The notes under the pieces: generated by a model | Seen by the model: the letters and a program-made list of their open reading frames with translations, nothing else | The model's database searches: none | Told to the model about the DNA's origin: nothing | In this document: one piece after another, positions 1 through 6,568 of the stretch | Position numbering within the stretch: position 1 is the stretch's first letter | Layout: each line of letters starts with the position of its first letter | Source: Sphingomonas paucimobilis | GTDB taxonomy: Bacteria; Pseudomonadota; Alphaproteobacteria; Sphingomonadales; Sphingomonadaceae | Assembly: GCA_945860425.1 (NCBI GenBank) | Contig: CAMAQU010000085.1 | Location: forward strand, 1-7,036 | Direction of reading: 5' to 3' | Length of the DNA stretch: 7,036 nt | Translations under genes and position numbers: made by a program

Positions 1-1
1 C

Positions 2-3000
2 CAGCCCGGCGCTGCACCAACGGAACTGGAAAAACAGGTCACCCAAATTGTTGAGCCATCTTTGCGCGCCATTAATGGTGTGGATGAGATTAACTCAACC
101 GTGCGCGAAGGCATGTCGATGACATTCGTCCAGTTTCAGCTGGGTACGGATGTTGACCGCGGCGTGAATGATATTCGCGATGCGCTGACCAAGGTGCGCA
201 GCGACCTTCCCGATGGCATTCTTGAGCCGCAAGTGAACCGCGTCGACACGACGGGTGAGCCCATTGCCTATATTTCCGCAGAAGCCGTCGACATGTCGCT
301 GGAACAGCTCAGCTGGTATGTGGATGATGTTGTCGTGAAGCGGCTTCAAGGGGTTCCGGGAGCGGCCGCTGTTAACCGTGAAGGCGGGGTGAACCGCGAA
401 ATCCGCGTCATTCTCGATCCGGCAAAGATGCAGGCGCTCGGCATTACCGCCGCACAGGTGAATAATCAGCTGCGTCAGACGAATGTGAATGCCGCAGGCG
501 GGCGGACAGAAATTGCAGGCGCAGAACAATCCGTTCGCGTGCTGGGCAATGCCCGCAACGCCTTTCAGCTGGGCGACACGAATATTGCACTGGGCGGCGG
601 CCGCTTTGTCAAACTCTCGTCCATTGCCGAAGTCCGCGATCTTTATGGGGAGCAGCGCTCGCTTTCGACCATGAATGGTCGACAGGTCCTCAGCTTTTCA
701 GTTCAGCGCGCCAAGGGCGCGTCCGACGTCAAGGTCTATGATGCTGTCTGGGTAGAGCTCCGCAAGATCCAAAAAGAAAATCCAAAAATCCACTTTACCG
801 AGCTCTACACCTCGGTCGACTATACCAAGGCGCAGTATGAATCTTCGCTTGCGGCAATGATTGAAGGCGCCATTTTGGCCGTTCTGGTCGTCTGGCTTTT
901 CCTCAGAGATCGGCGGGCAACGATCATTTCTGCCATCGCAATTCCTTTGTCTGCGATCCCAACCTTCTGGTTTATGGAGCTTTTGGGCTTCAGCCTGAAC
1001 CAAATTTCCATGCTCGCGCTCAGCCTTGTGGCGGGCGTTCTGGTCGATGATGCCATCGTCGAAATCGAGAATATCGTGCGCCATATGCGGATGGGCAAAT
1101 CCGCTTATCAGGCAGCGATTGAAGCCGCCGATGAAATCGGTCTGGCGGTGGTTGCAACCACATTCTCCATCGTCGCTGTCTTCCTGCCTGTCGGCATGAT
1201 GCCGGGCGTCTCCGGCCAGTTTTTTAAGAATTTCGGATTCACCGTCGTCGCCGCTGTCATGCTCAGCCTAGCTGTAGCCCGCATGATCACCCCCATGATT
1301 TCCGCCTATTTCTTGAAAGCCCATGGCGAAGAAAAGCATGGCGAGGGCAAGGTGATGGATTGGTATATGGACATTCTCAAATGGACATTGGGCAATCGCC
1401 GCTATGTGATTGGCGCAGGCGCCCTGTCCATGGTTGCAACCATCGGCATGGTCTTCATGTTGCCATTTCAGTTCCAGCCCACAATGGATTTTGATTATTC
1501 GCAGGTTCGGATCGAAATGGTGCCGGGCACGACACTTAAGCAAACCACCGATCTTGTTGAACGCGTCCAAACCCAATTGAGCAAAGAAGCTCCTGAAGTC
1601 ATGGCAGCCTTTGCAGATATAGACCCCGGCCGAGCCACCATTTATCTGCGCCTCTCTCCCGAGAGAGACATTACTTCCGACGAGTTTCAAAAGACTTGGG
1701 GCAAACGCTTTGCCGAAATTCCAGATGCCCGGGTAACCTTCCAGTCGCAAACAGGCGGTTTTTCAGGTCGTGACGTCACGATTACGCTCGGCGGCAGTGA
1801 TCCTGACGCGCTTGCGGCAACCGCACAGCAATTGGCCGACCAGATGCGCGGCGTGAAAGAAATTGTTGCCCCGCGCATTGGCGGCGACATGCTGCGTCCC
1901 GAAATCACGATCAAACCGCGCGCCGACTTGGCCGCCAGCATGGGCGTGACGACGGCGGCCTTATCCCAAACAATCCGCATCGCAACATTGGGCGATATTG
2001 ATCAAAACAGCGCCAAATTCTCGCTGTCAGACCGTCAGGTTCCCATCCGTGTATCGCTATCAGAAGACTCACGCCGAACGCTGTCAACGCTGGAAAATCT
2101 GCCCGTGCCAACTTCATCGGGCGGATCGGTGCCGCTCAAGACGGTGGCGGAAATTTCTTTTGGGGCCGGTCCGACGACAATCCAGCGCTCCAATCAAAAT
2201 CGTCGCATCTCCATCGGCGCTGATTTCGCTGTGAACCCAAAAACTGGCAAACCTTATGTGAACAGTGAAGCCATGGCCGCGATTGACGCCTTGCCTGTCA
2301 TGAAGAGCCTGCCTCAGGGTGTATCCAAGCTGACCCTCGGGGATGCTCGCTGGCAGCAAGAGATGGTGACCAATTTCATGATAGCCTGTATTACGGGCAT
2401 CGCTTTGGTCTTTGCTTTGCTGGTCCTTCTTTACCGCCGCTTCGTCCCGCCGCTCGTCAATATGGGATCACTCCTGCTGGCGCCGCTTGGCGGCTTGATT
2501 GCTCTCAAAATGGTCGGGTTCGCCATTTCCATGCCTGTACTGATCGGCATTCTGATGCTGTTCGGCATTGTGGCTAAGAACTCCATCCTTCTGATCGACT
2601 TCGCCTTGGAAGAGATGGACAAAGGGGTTCCCAAATTTGAGGCAATCATGGACGCAGGGCACAAGCGTGCACAACCAATTGTGATGACAACAGTGGCGAT
2701 GGTCGCCGGCATGGTTCCGACGGCGCTCGCTTTGACCGGGGATGGTGCCTTTGCCCAGCCCATGGGTGTCACTGTGATTGGCGGCCTGATCGTGTCGACG
2801 TTCCTCACGCTGCTGATTGTGCCGGCGAGCTTCAGTCTCGCGGTTGGCCTTGAAGGGCGGCTCGGCCCCTGGCTGCGCCACCATTTGACCACAGGCGGAA
2901 ATGAAGAAGCATCGCTTCACGCACCCCGCCTCTTGCCCGCCAATATGATCGCGCAGATCAAGGCGCGGCTGTTCCGGCGCGGTGCCGCGGCTGAACCGGC

Positions 3001-3007
3001 CGAGTGA
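2..3007 (+). CDS. RND-superfamily (AcrB/HAE1-like) efflux permease, 5'-truncated by the window edge
   Basis: Proton-driven inner-membrane pump subunit that would work as a trimer with a periplasmic adaptor and an outer-membrane channel, exporting drugs or other amphiphiles. The frame is open from base 2 (first residues QPGAAPTELEKQVTQ). The TTG at 62 is internal, not the start. Aligning PGA with the start of the AcrB porter domain suggests about 49 residues are missing, giving about 1050 in total, normal for the family. The proton-relay residues are present: the Asp pair in GVLVDDAIVEIEN (bases 1046-1051, AcrB D407/D408), Lys in FGIVAKNSILLIDF (2576-2578, K940), Arg in KRAQP (2666-2668, R971) and Thr in PIVMTT (2687-2689, T978). 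A helix cluster follows about base 850, the second periplasmic half begins near 1480, and TM8-TM12 run from about 2360 to 2860. About 50 cytoplasmic residues end the protein. Substrate cannot be read from sequence. An adaptor gene upstream is likely but outside the window. Confidence 0.96.
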   Translation, partial: QPGAAPTELEKQVTQIVEPSLRAINGVDEINSTVREGMSMTFVQFQLGTDVDRGVNDIRDALTKVRSDLPDGILEPQVNRVDTTGEPIAYISAEAVDMSLEQLSWYVDDVVVKRLQGVPGAAAVNREGGVNREIRVILDPAKMQALGITAAQVNNQLRQTNVNAAGGRTEIAGAEQSVRVLGNARNAFQLGDTNIALGGGRFVKLSSIAEVRDLYGEQRSLSTMNGRQVLSFSVQRAKGASDVKVYDAVWVELRKIQKENPKIHFTELYTSVDYTKAQYESSLAAMIEGAILAVLVVWLFLRDRRATIISAIAIPLSAIPTFWFMELLGFSLNQISMLALSLVAGVLVDDAIVEIENIVRHMRMGKSAYQAAIEAADEIGLAVVATTFSIVAVFLPVGMMPGVSGQFFKNFGFTVVAAVMLSLAVARMITPMISAYFLKAHGEEKHGEGKVMDWYMDILKWTLGNRRYVIGAGALSMVATIGMVFMLPFQFQPTMDFDYSQVRIEMVPGTTLKQTTDLVERVQTQLSKEAPEVMAAFADIDPGRATIYLRLSPERDITSDEFQKTWGKRFAEIPDARVTFQSQTGGFSGRDVTITLGGSDPDALAATAQQLADQMRGVKEIVAPRIGGDMLRPEITIKPRADLAASMGVTTAALSQTIRIATLGDIDQNSAKFSLSDRQVPIRVSLSEDSRRTLSTLENLPVPTSSGGSVPLKTVAEISFGAGPTTIQRSNQNRRISIGADFAVNPKTGKPYVNSEAMAAIDALPVMKSLPQGVSKLTLGDARWQQEMVTNFMIACITGIALVFALLVLLYRRFVPPLVNMGSLLLAPLGGLIALKMVGFAISMPVLIGILMLFGIVAKNSILLIDFALEEMDKGVPKFEAIMDAGHKRAQPIVMTTVAMVAGMVPTALALTGDGAFAQPMGVTVIGGLIVSTFLTLLIVPASFSLAVGLEGRLGPWLRHHLTTGGNEEASLHAPRLLPANMIAQIKARLFRRGAAAEPAE

Positions 3008-4298
3008 CGCCATAGGCCGCCCGCCCAACAAACTTCTCCACCTGCCCGCCGTTGGGCTTTTTTCGGCGGCGGCAGATGACGTCCGCCGCATGAAGCGCAT
3101 GGCAACGGGCATGCTGGTTGTGATGGGGCTAATCTATATCGCCACCCGCATCATTGGGCCTGTTCACCCCGCTATTGGCTTTATTCAGGCCTTTGCCGAA
3201 GCCGCGATGGTGGGCGGCCTTGCGGATTGGTTTGCCGTCACTGCCTTATTTCGTCACCCGATGGGGCTACCCATTCCCCATACAGCGATCATCCCGCGCA
3301 ATAAGGACCGGATTGGGGAGGCGCTTGCAACCTTTCTAAAGACCAATTTCCTGACCCCCGCCGTGGTGGCGCGCCGGATGCGTCAAGTGGATATTGCGGG
3401 AGCCATTGGTCGGTTCCTGGCCAACCCGGACAGAGACGGAACGGGCCGATTGAGGGATGGAGCCTCGCGCTTACTCGCAGATATTCTGGAAAGCCTGGAT
3501 GATGACCGGCTAGGCGGCGCTGCGAAATCTGCGCTGGTGGATCGCCTGCATCGGCTGGATGTCGCCCCGCTGCTTGGCCAGACATTGACGGCGGCGATGC
3601 GCGAAGGCCGCCATAAACCCTTGCTCGATGGCATTATCAACCGCGCCAGCCTGATCATCGCATCGAATGAAGAGATTATTCGGCAGATGGTTCATGACCG
3701 TGCTGGCCGCATATTGCGCTGGACTGGGCTTGATGAAAATGTGGCCAATGCCGTCATTACGGGGCTGAACAAGCTTGCCTTCGACATGGCGGATGACCCC
3801 GACCATCCCATTCGCCTGAAGATTGACGACATGCTTCTGGATCTCGCCCAAGATCTGCAAAGCGATGCAGCAATGCAACGACGCGTCAATGCAACCAAAG
3901 ATAATCTGGTCGATAATCCGGCCATGCAAAGCTGGATAGATAGCCTGTGGCAGCAGGGCCGATCGGCCTTGCTCCGCGCCGCGCGAGATCCGGATCGGGC
4001 GATGGCCGGCCGTCTGGGAGAGGCGCTGCGCCATTTGGGCGAAACCGTGCAAAATGAGGAGGGCTTGCGGCGGTCGATCAACCGTTTTGCCAGGCGTGCA
4101 GCTGTCGGGGCCGCCGCCAGCTATGGCGATGGTATTGTAAAGCTTGTGTCAGAAACCATCCGCGGCTGGGACGCCGGAAAAGTGACCGAACGCGTCGAAA
4201 GCGCCGTCGGTCGGGATCTGCAGTATATCCGCATCAATGGCACATTGGTGGGCGGGCTTGTTGGCCTTGTCATCCACGCGCTTGACGTCTGGCTCTAA
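2982..4298 (+). CDS. DUF445 family (YjiN-like) membrane protein
   Basis: Protein of unknown function belonging to the DUF445 family (E. coli YjiN is a member). From GTG 2982 it has 438 residues. One membrane segment lies near the N-terminus (about residues 41-59, ATGMLVVMGLIYIATRI). The family signature follows at about residues 70-112: AFAEAAMVGGLADWFAVTA, then LFRHPMGLPIPHTAIIPRNKDRIG. A long mostly helical middle comes next, and the C-terminus is YIRINGTLVGGLVGLVIHAL, a second hydrophobic segment. The start is uncertain. GTG 2982 overlaps the pump gene by 26 bp and lacks a good ribosome site; the next starts are ATG 3090 and 3099, also without one. I prefer the upstream start because family members as I recall them usually have charged residues such as DDVRRMKR before the first helix. 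The gene follows the pump on the same strand, but a terminator-like hairpin between them argues against simple co-transcription. Confidence 0.9.
   Translation: MPRLNRPSDAIGRPPNKLLHLPAVGLFSAAADDVRRMKRMATGMLVVMGLIYIATRIIGPVHPAIGFIQAFAEAAMVGGLADWFAVTALFRHPMGLPIPHTAIIPRNKDRIGEALATFLKTNFLTPAVVARRMRQVDIAGAIGRFLANPDRDGTGRLRDGASRLLADILESLDDDRLGGAAKSALVDRLHRLDVAPLLGQTLTAAMREGRHKPLLDGIINRASLIIASNEEIIRQMVHDRAGRILRWTGLDENVANAVITGLNKLAFDMADDPDHPIRLKIDDMLLDLAQDLQSDAAMQRRVNATKDNLVDNPAMQSWIDSLWQQGRSALLRAARDPDRAMAGRLGEALRHLGETVQNEEGLRRSINRFARRAAVGAAASYGDGIVKLVSETIRGWDAGKVTERVESAVGRDLQYIRINGTLVGGLVGLVIHALDVWL
3023..3063 (+). terminator. Candidate intrinsic terminator after the RND pump gene
   Basis: A perfect 7-bp inverted repeat, GCCCAAC (3023-3029) and GTTGGGC (3051-3057), is followed at once by six T residues (3058-3063). 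It begins 16 bases after the pump stop codon, where a rho-independent terminator would be expected. The loop is long (21 nt), which weakens the call. It also lies inside the DUF445 reading frame if that gene starts at GTG 2982, so it may instead be an attenuator or a chance structure. Confidence 0.5.
3066..3089 (+). repeat. GC-only hairpin abutting ATG 3090
   Basis: GCGGCGG (3066-3072) pairs perfectly with CCGCCGC (3083-3089) around a 10-nt loop; the next base begins the in-frame ATG at 3090. If translation began there, the ribosome-binding region would be buried in this stem. If it begins at GTG 2982, the stem is merely GC-rich coding sequence for Ala, Asp, Val and Arg codons. Confidence 0.5.
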
Positions 4299-5578
4299 CC
4301 GTCGCTGACGCGCTCAACATCTGCGCCGACTGCCGCGAATTTCTCTTCAAGCCGCTCATAGCCGCGATCCAGATGGTAGACACGGGCAACCTGCGTTTCG
4401 CCATCGGCCACCAGCCCTGCGATAACAAGGCTCATCGACGCACGCAGATCCGTTGCCATGACAGGAGCGCCGACGAGCCGCTGAACACCGCGGACAACAG
4501 CCGTCCGGCCCTTCACCTGAATGTCCGCGCCCATGCGGGCCAATTCGGGCACATGCATATAGCGGTTTTCAAAAATGGTTTCGGTCAGCACGCTCGCGCC
4601 ATTGGCACACAGCAACATCGCCATGAACTGGGCCTGCATATCGGTTGCAAAGCCGGGGAATGGCGCGGTTGAAAGTGTTAAGGGATTGAGCTTTCCATCC
4701 GACGACACGGTGATGCCGCCTTGGCGCTCTGTAATGTCTACGCCCGCTTCGCGCAGCGCAGCAAGGGTGGCGTGCATATCATCGGCGCATGCCCCATCCA
4801 GATCCACTTTACCGCCTGCTAGACCGACGGCGCAGGCATAGCTGCCCGCTTCAATGCGATCAGGCATCACGGCATAGGTTGCCCCGTGGAGGCGCTCCAC
4901 GCCCTCGACCACCAGCTTTTCGGTCCCAATGCCGTCGATATGCGCGCCCATGGCGACGAGCAGACGGCATAGATCGACAATTTCTGGCTCTCGCGCTGCA
5001 TTTTCGAGAATGCATGTGCCCTTGGAGCGGACAGCGGCCATCAGCGCATTTTCCGTCGCGCCGACAGAGACAACCGGAAACACGATTGTGCCGCCGGGAA
5101 GCCGCCCATTTTTGGCGCGCGCTGTCACATAACCCGCCTTTGTCTCAATTTCGGCACCAAAGGCTTCCAGGGCCTTTAAGTGCAAATCAATCGGGCGGTT
5201 CCCAATGGCACAGCCGCCGGGAAGCGAGACTGTCGCTTCCCCTGCCCGTGCGAGCAATGGCCCCAAGACAAGAATGGAGGCCCGCATTTTGCGGACAATA
5301 TCATAAGGCGCCATGGTCGCGGTGACTTTGCCGGCCCGTAAGGTCATGACGCGGCCAAAATCCTCTGGCCGCGCGCCTTCGATCATCGTTGAGCAGCCAA
5401 GCTGGTTGAGCAAATGTCCAAAGCTGTCGACATCGGCCAAGCGGGGCAAATTGCGCAACGTCAGCGGTTCATCAGTCAGCAGCGCGCACGGCAGCAAAGT
5501 CAGCGCGGAGTTCTTCGCGCCTGAGATTGGAATGCGGCCATTGAGGCGGTTACCGCCGCGGATAAGAATTCTGTCCAT
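4295..5578 (-). CDS. murA: UDP-N-acetylglucosamine 1-carboxyvinyltransferase (MurA)
   Basis: Cytoplasmic enzyme of the first committed step of peptidoglycan synthesis, transferring enolpyruvate from PEP to the 3'-OH of UDP-GlcNAc; target of fosfomycin. The 427 residues form the usual two-domain EPSP-synthase-like fold (E. coli MurA has 419). Key residues are visible: Lys22-Asn23 in ISGAKNSALTLLP, Arg99 in KMRAS, the active-site Cys123 in the loop LPGGCAIGNRPIDLH with Arg128, Asp313 in FPGFATDMQAQ, and Arg405 in HLDRGYERLEEK. From Arg99 on these sit eight residues later than in E. coli, so an eight-residue insertion lies between residues 23 and 99. With Cys present, a fosfomycin-sensitive type is expected. 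The ATG start gives the canonical MDRILIRGG N-terminus; only a weak GAAG precedes it. It lies 68 bp downstream of the PF10118-type gene on the same strand, and its TAG overlaps the DUF445 stop. Confidence 0.98.
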   Translation of the reverse strand: MDRILIRGGNRLNGRIPISGAKNSALTLLPCALLTDEPLTLRNLPRLADVDSFGHLLNQLGCSTMIEGARPEDFGRVMTLRAGKVTATMAPYDIVRKMRASILVLGPLLARAGEATVSLPGGCAIGNRPIDLHLKALEAFGAEIETKAGYVTARAKNGRLPGGTIVFPVVSVGATENALMAAVRSKGTCILENAAREPEIVDLCRLLVAMGAHIDGIGTEKLVVEGVERLHGATYAVMPDRIEAGSYACAVGLAGGKVDLDGACADDMHATLAALREAGVDITERQGGITVSSDGKLNPLTLSTAPFPGFATDMQAQFMAMLLCANGASVLTETIFENRYMHVPELARMGADIQVKGRTAVVRGVQRLVGAPVMATDLRASMSLVIAGLVADGETQVARVYHLDRGYERLEEKFAAVGADVERVSDG

Positions 5579-5579
5579 G

Positions 5580-5637
5580 TTCAGGCTTCTAACGTCCGCC
5601 CGGCCAAGGGCAAGCCCAAGCCAATAGAGTGCCTGAA
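5580..5637 (-). repeat. Inverted repeat in the leader of murA
   Basis: The 68-bp gap between the PF10118-type gene and murA carries a perfect 7-bp inverted repeat, TTCAGGC (5580-5586) and GCCTGAA (5631-5637 on the plus strand), separated by 44 nt. Smaller complementary pieces lie inside (GGCTT at 5584-5588 with AAGCC at 5612-5616 or 5618-5622). In the minus-strand transcript the proximal arm ends one base before the murA ATG. There is no T-tract, so it is not an intrinsic terminator. Function is unknown and it may be chance. Confidence 0.35.
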
Positions 5638-5646
5638 TCCAGCCCG

Positions 5647-6513
5647 TCAGGCCAGAACCTGGCCCCCCGGCAAGCGGGCATCCTCATATTCACTATCAAC
5701 CAAGGCAATCAGATTGCGGTCGTCATGGTTCCATGGGTGAAAACCGGGCAGGAAAAACGCCGCCCAAGGCTTGAGCAGGCGGCGCATCGGACCGGGGTTG
5801 CCCAGCATATACCAGAAAATGCGGGCCTTTGCCTGCCATCCCGTAATCCCATCCTGGGCCAAGAGTTCAAGCATCCCATCAAAACGATTCGACCAGAAAT
5901 TTTTGGTGACGAGCAGCATCATGATGCTCTTGACCTTCCACCGCTTGAACCGGGTCCAATCGCGCGTGGCGTGAAGCCAGGTGTCATAGGCCACACCCTT
6001 ATGCTCAATTTCTTCAATCGCGTGCCATTTCCAAAGGTTCGCCTGCTCTTCATCCGCGCCCTTAAAGGTCGTCGCATCGGTGAGGAACTGCGCGGCAAGG
6101 ATCGCGGTATAATGTTCCAACGCCATGGTGACGCACAAATTGAGTATCTGCGGGCGGCCCTTGGTCAGTTCCAACGATTCGGTCACTTTCCGCTCAAGGA
6201 TGGTCAGATCATAGCCTGCATCGGCAATGCGCTTGTTAAAGGAAACGTGCTCCCGCGAGTGAATCACTTCCTGAACGACAAAAGCCTTAATCTCCCGCTC
6301 CAGCTTTTCCGGCGCGCCTTCGCGAAATGCCTTGACGCTTTCGATGAAAAACGCCTCTCCTTTGGGAAAGGTGATAGAGAGCGCATTGTAAAAAGCCGTT
6401 GCAATCGGATCGCCGCCCATCCACCAACGGGCCTGAGGCGCGTTGCGGCCAAAGCGGCGATCACGCGGCGTGATGGTCAGATCAAGGGGCGTCTTCAAGG
6501 TGGCGGCGGACAT
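5647..6513 (-). CDS. PF10118/COG3687-type 'metal-dependent hydrolase', probable ferritin-like di-iron protein
   Basis: A 288-residue soluble-looking protein resembling the family annotated as predicted metal-dependent hydrolase; no reaction is established to my knowledge. Its likely metal ligands follow the ferritin-like pattern: Glu53 or Glu58 (KGEAFFIES), Glu82-x-x-His85 (VVQEVIHSREH), Glu133 (MALEHYTA) and Glu168-x-x-His171 (WHAIEEIEHKG), spaced as in a four-helix bundle. The C-terminal half carries KRWKVKSIMMLL and the motif PGFHPWNHDDRNLI (about residues 256-269), which I recall as typical of the family. The ATG at 6513 is well supported by GGAG eight bases upstream and a sigma70-type promoter with a predicted leader of about 20 nt. 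It is divergent from a TetR-family gene, the probable regulator, and precedes murA by 68 bp. The family assignment is from memory of motifs; an oxidase or oxygenase role is inference. Confidence 0.85.
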   Translation of the reverse strand: MSAATLKTPLDLTITPRDRRFGRNAPQARWWMGGDPIATAFYNALSITFPKGEAFFIESVKAFREGAPEKLEREIKAFVVQEVIHSREHVSFNKRIADAGYDLTILERKVTESLELTKGRPQILNLCVTMALEHYTAILAAQFLTDATTFKGADEEQANLWKWHAIEEIEHKGVAYDTWLHATRDWTRFKRWKVKSIMMLLVTKNFWSNRFDGMLELLAQDGITGWQAKARIFWYMLGNPGPMRRLLKPWAAFFLPGFHPWNHDDRNLIALVDSEYEDARLPGGQVLA

Positions 6514-6521
6514 ACGCGAAT

Positions 6522-6525
6522 CTCC
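6522..6525 (-). promoter_or_regulatory. Ribosome binding site of the PF10118-type gene
   Basis: The minus strand reads GGAG here, eight bases before the ATG at 6513. It is the clearest Shine-Dalgarno sequence among the gene starts in the window and fixes this start. Confidence 0.75.
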
Positions 6526-6526
6526 A

Positions 6527-6557
6527 GTTTGAAACCCTAAAATTAAGGATTACTAAC
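6527..6557. promoter_or_regulatory. Candidate TetR-family operator (31-bp imperfect dyad)
   Basis: Centred on base 6542, the left arm GTTTGAAACCCTAAA and the reverse complement of the right arm, GTTAGTAATCCTTAA, agree at 11 of 15 positions. The core CCTAAAATTAAGG (6536-6548) has one mismatched pair. The dyad lies wholly within the 48-bp divergent intergenic region and covers the hydrolase -10 element and the probable TetR ribosome site, so one bound dimer pair could control both genes. Binding is inferred from position and symmetry only. Confidence 0.55.
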
Positions 6558-6568
6558 AAAGATGTCAA
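6540..6568 (-). promoter_or_regulatory. Sigma70-type promoter for the PF10118-type gene (and possibly murA)
   Basis: On the minus strand a perfect TTGACA (6568-6563) is followed after 17 bp by TAATTT (6545-6540), a fair -10 match. Transcription would start near 6533, giving a leader of about 20 nt before the ATG at 6513 with GGAG inside it. The -35 element overlaps the start codon of the divergent TetR gene, and the -10 lies in the centre of the dyad at 6527-6557, a typical arrangement for repression. Confidence 0.65.
6545..6549 (+). promoter_or_regulatory. Probable ribosome binding site of the TetR-family gene
   Basis: AAGGA lies 12 bases before the ATG at 6562, a rather long spacing. No better candidate is present. 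A TAAAAT (6538-6543) could be a -10 element for this gene but has no matching -35 and would start transcription near 6550, after the AAGGA, so the promoter of this gene is unresolved. Confidence 0.4.

Noticed and set aside
62..64. TTG as the start of the RND pump gene
   Set aside because: The same frame is open to base 2 and the upstream residues (PGAAPTELEKQVTQIVEPS) match the conserved RND porter N-terminus, so the gene continues off the left edge.
2468..3112. A 214-codon minus-strand open frame opposite the pump C-terminus
   Set aside because: The plus strand encodes conserved RND transmembrane helices with the essential Lys; the antisense product is His/Arg-rich with no family resemblance. 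It is a shadow frame.
3510..4052. A 180-codon minus-strand open frame within the DUF445 gene
   Set aside because: It lies wholly under the DUF445 coding region, with no ribosome site or domain seen.
4789..5325. A 178-codon plus-strand open frame within murA
   Set aside because: Arg/Pro/Ser-rich translation typical of an antisense frame; it covers the MurA active-site loop on the other strand.
5611..5622. Tandem CAAGCC-CAAGCC in the murA leader
   Set aside because: Two copies of a hexamer are too short to call a repeat element and may be chance.
5629..6540. A 303-codon plus-strand open frame antisense to the PF10118-type gene, longer than that gene
   Set aside because: Its codons are exactly in register with those of the minus-strand gene, so stops would need TTA, CTA or TCA codons in the real gene, which are rare in GC-rich genomes. 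The product has no recognisable domain, whereas the minus strand has a promoter, ribosome site and family motifs.
6538..6543. TAAAAT as the -10 element of the TetR-family gene
   Set aside because: It matches TATAAT at five of six bases but has no -35 at 16-18 bp and would start transcription after the only plausible ribosome site, so it is not listed as a promoter.
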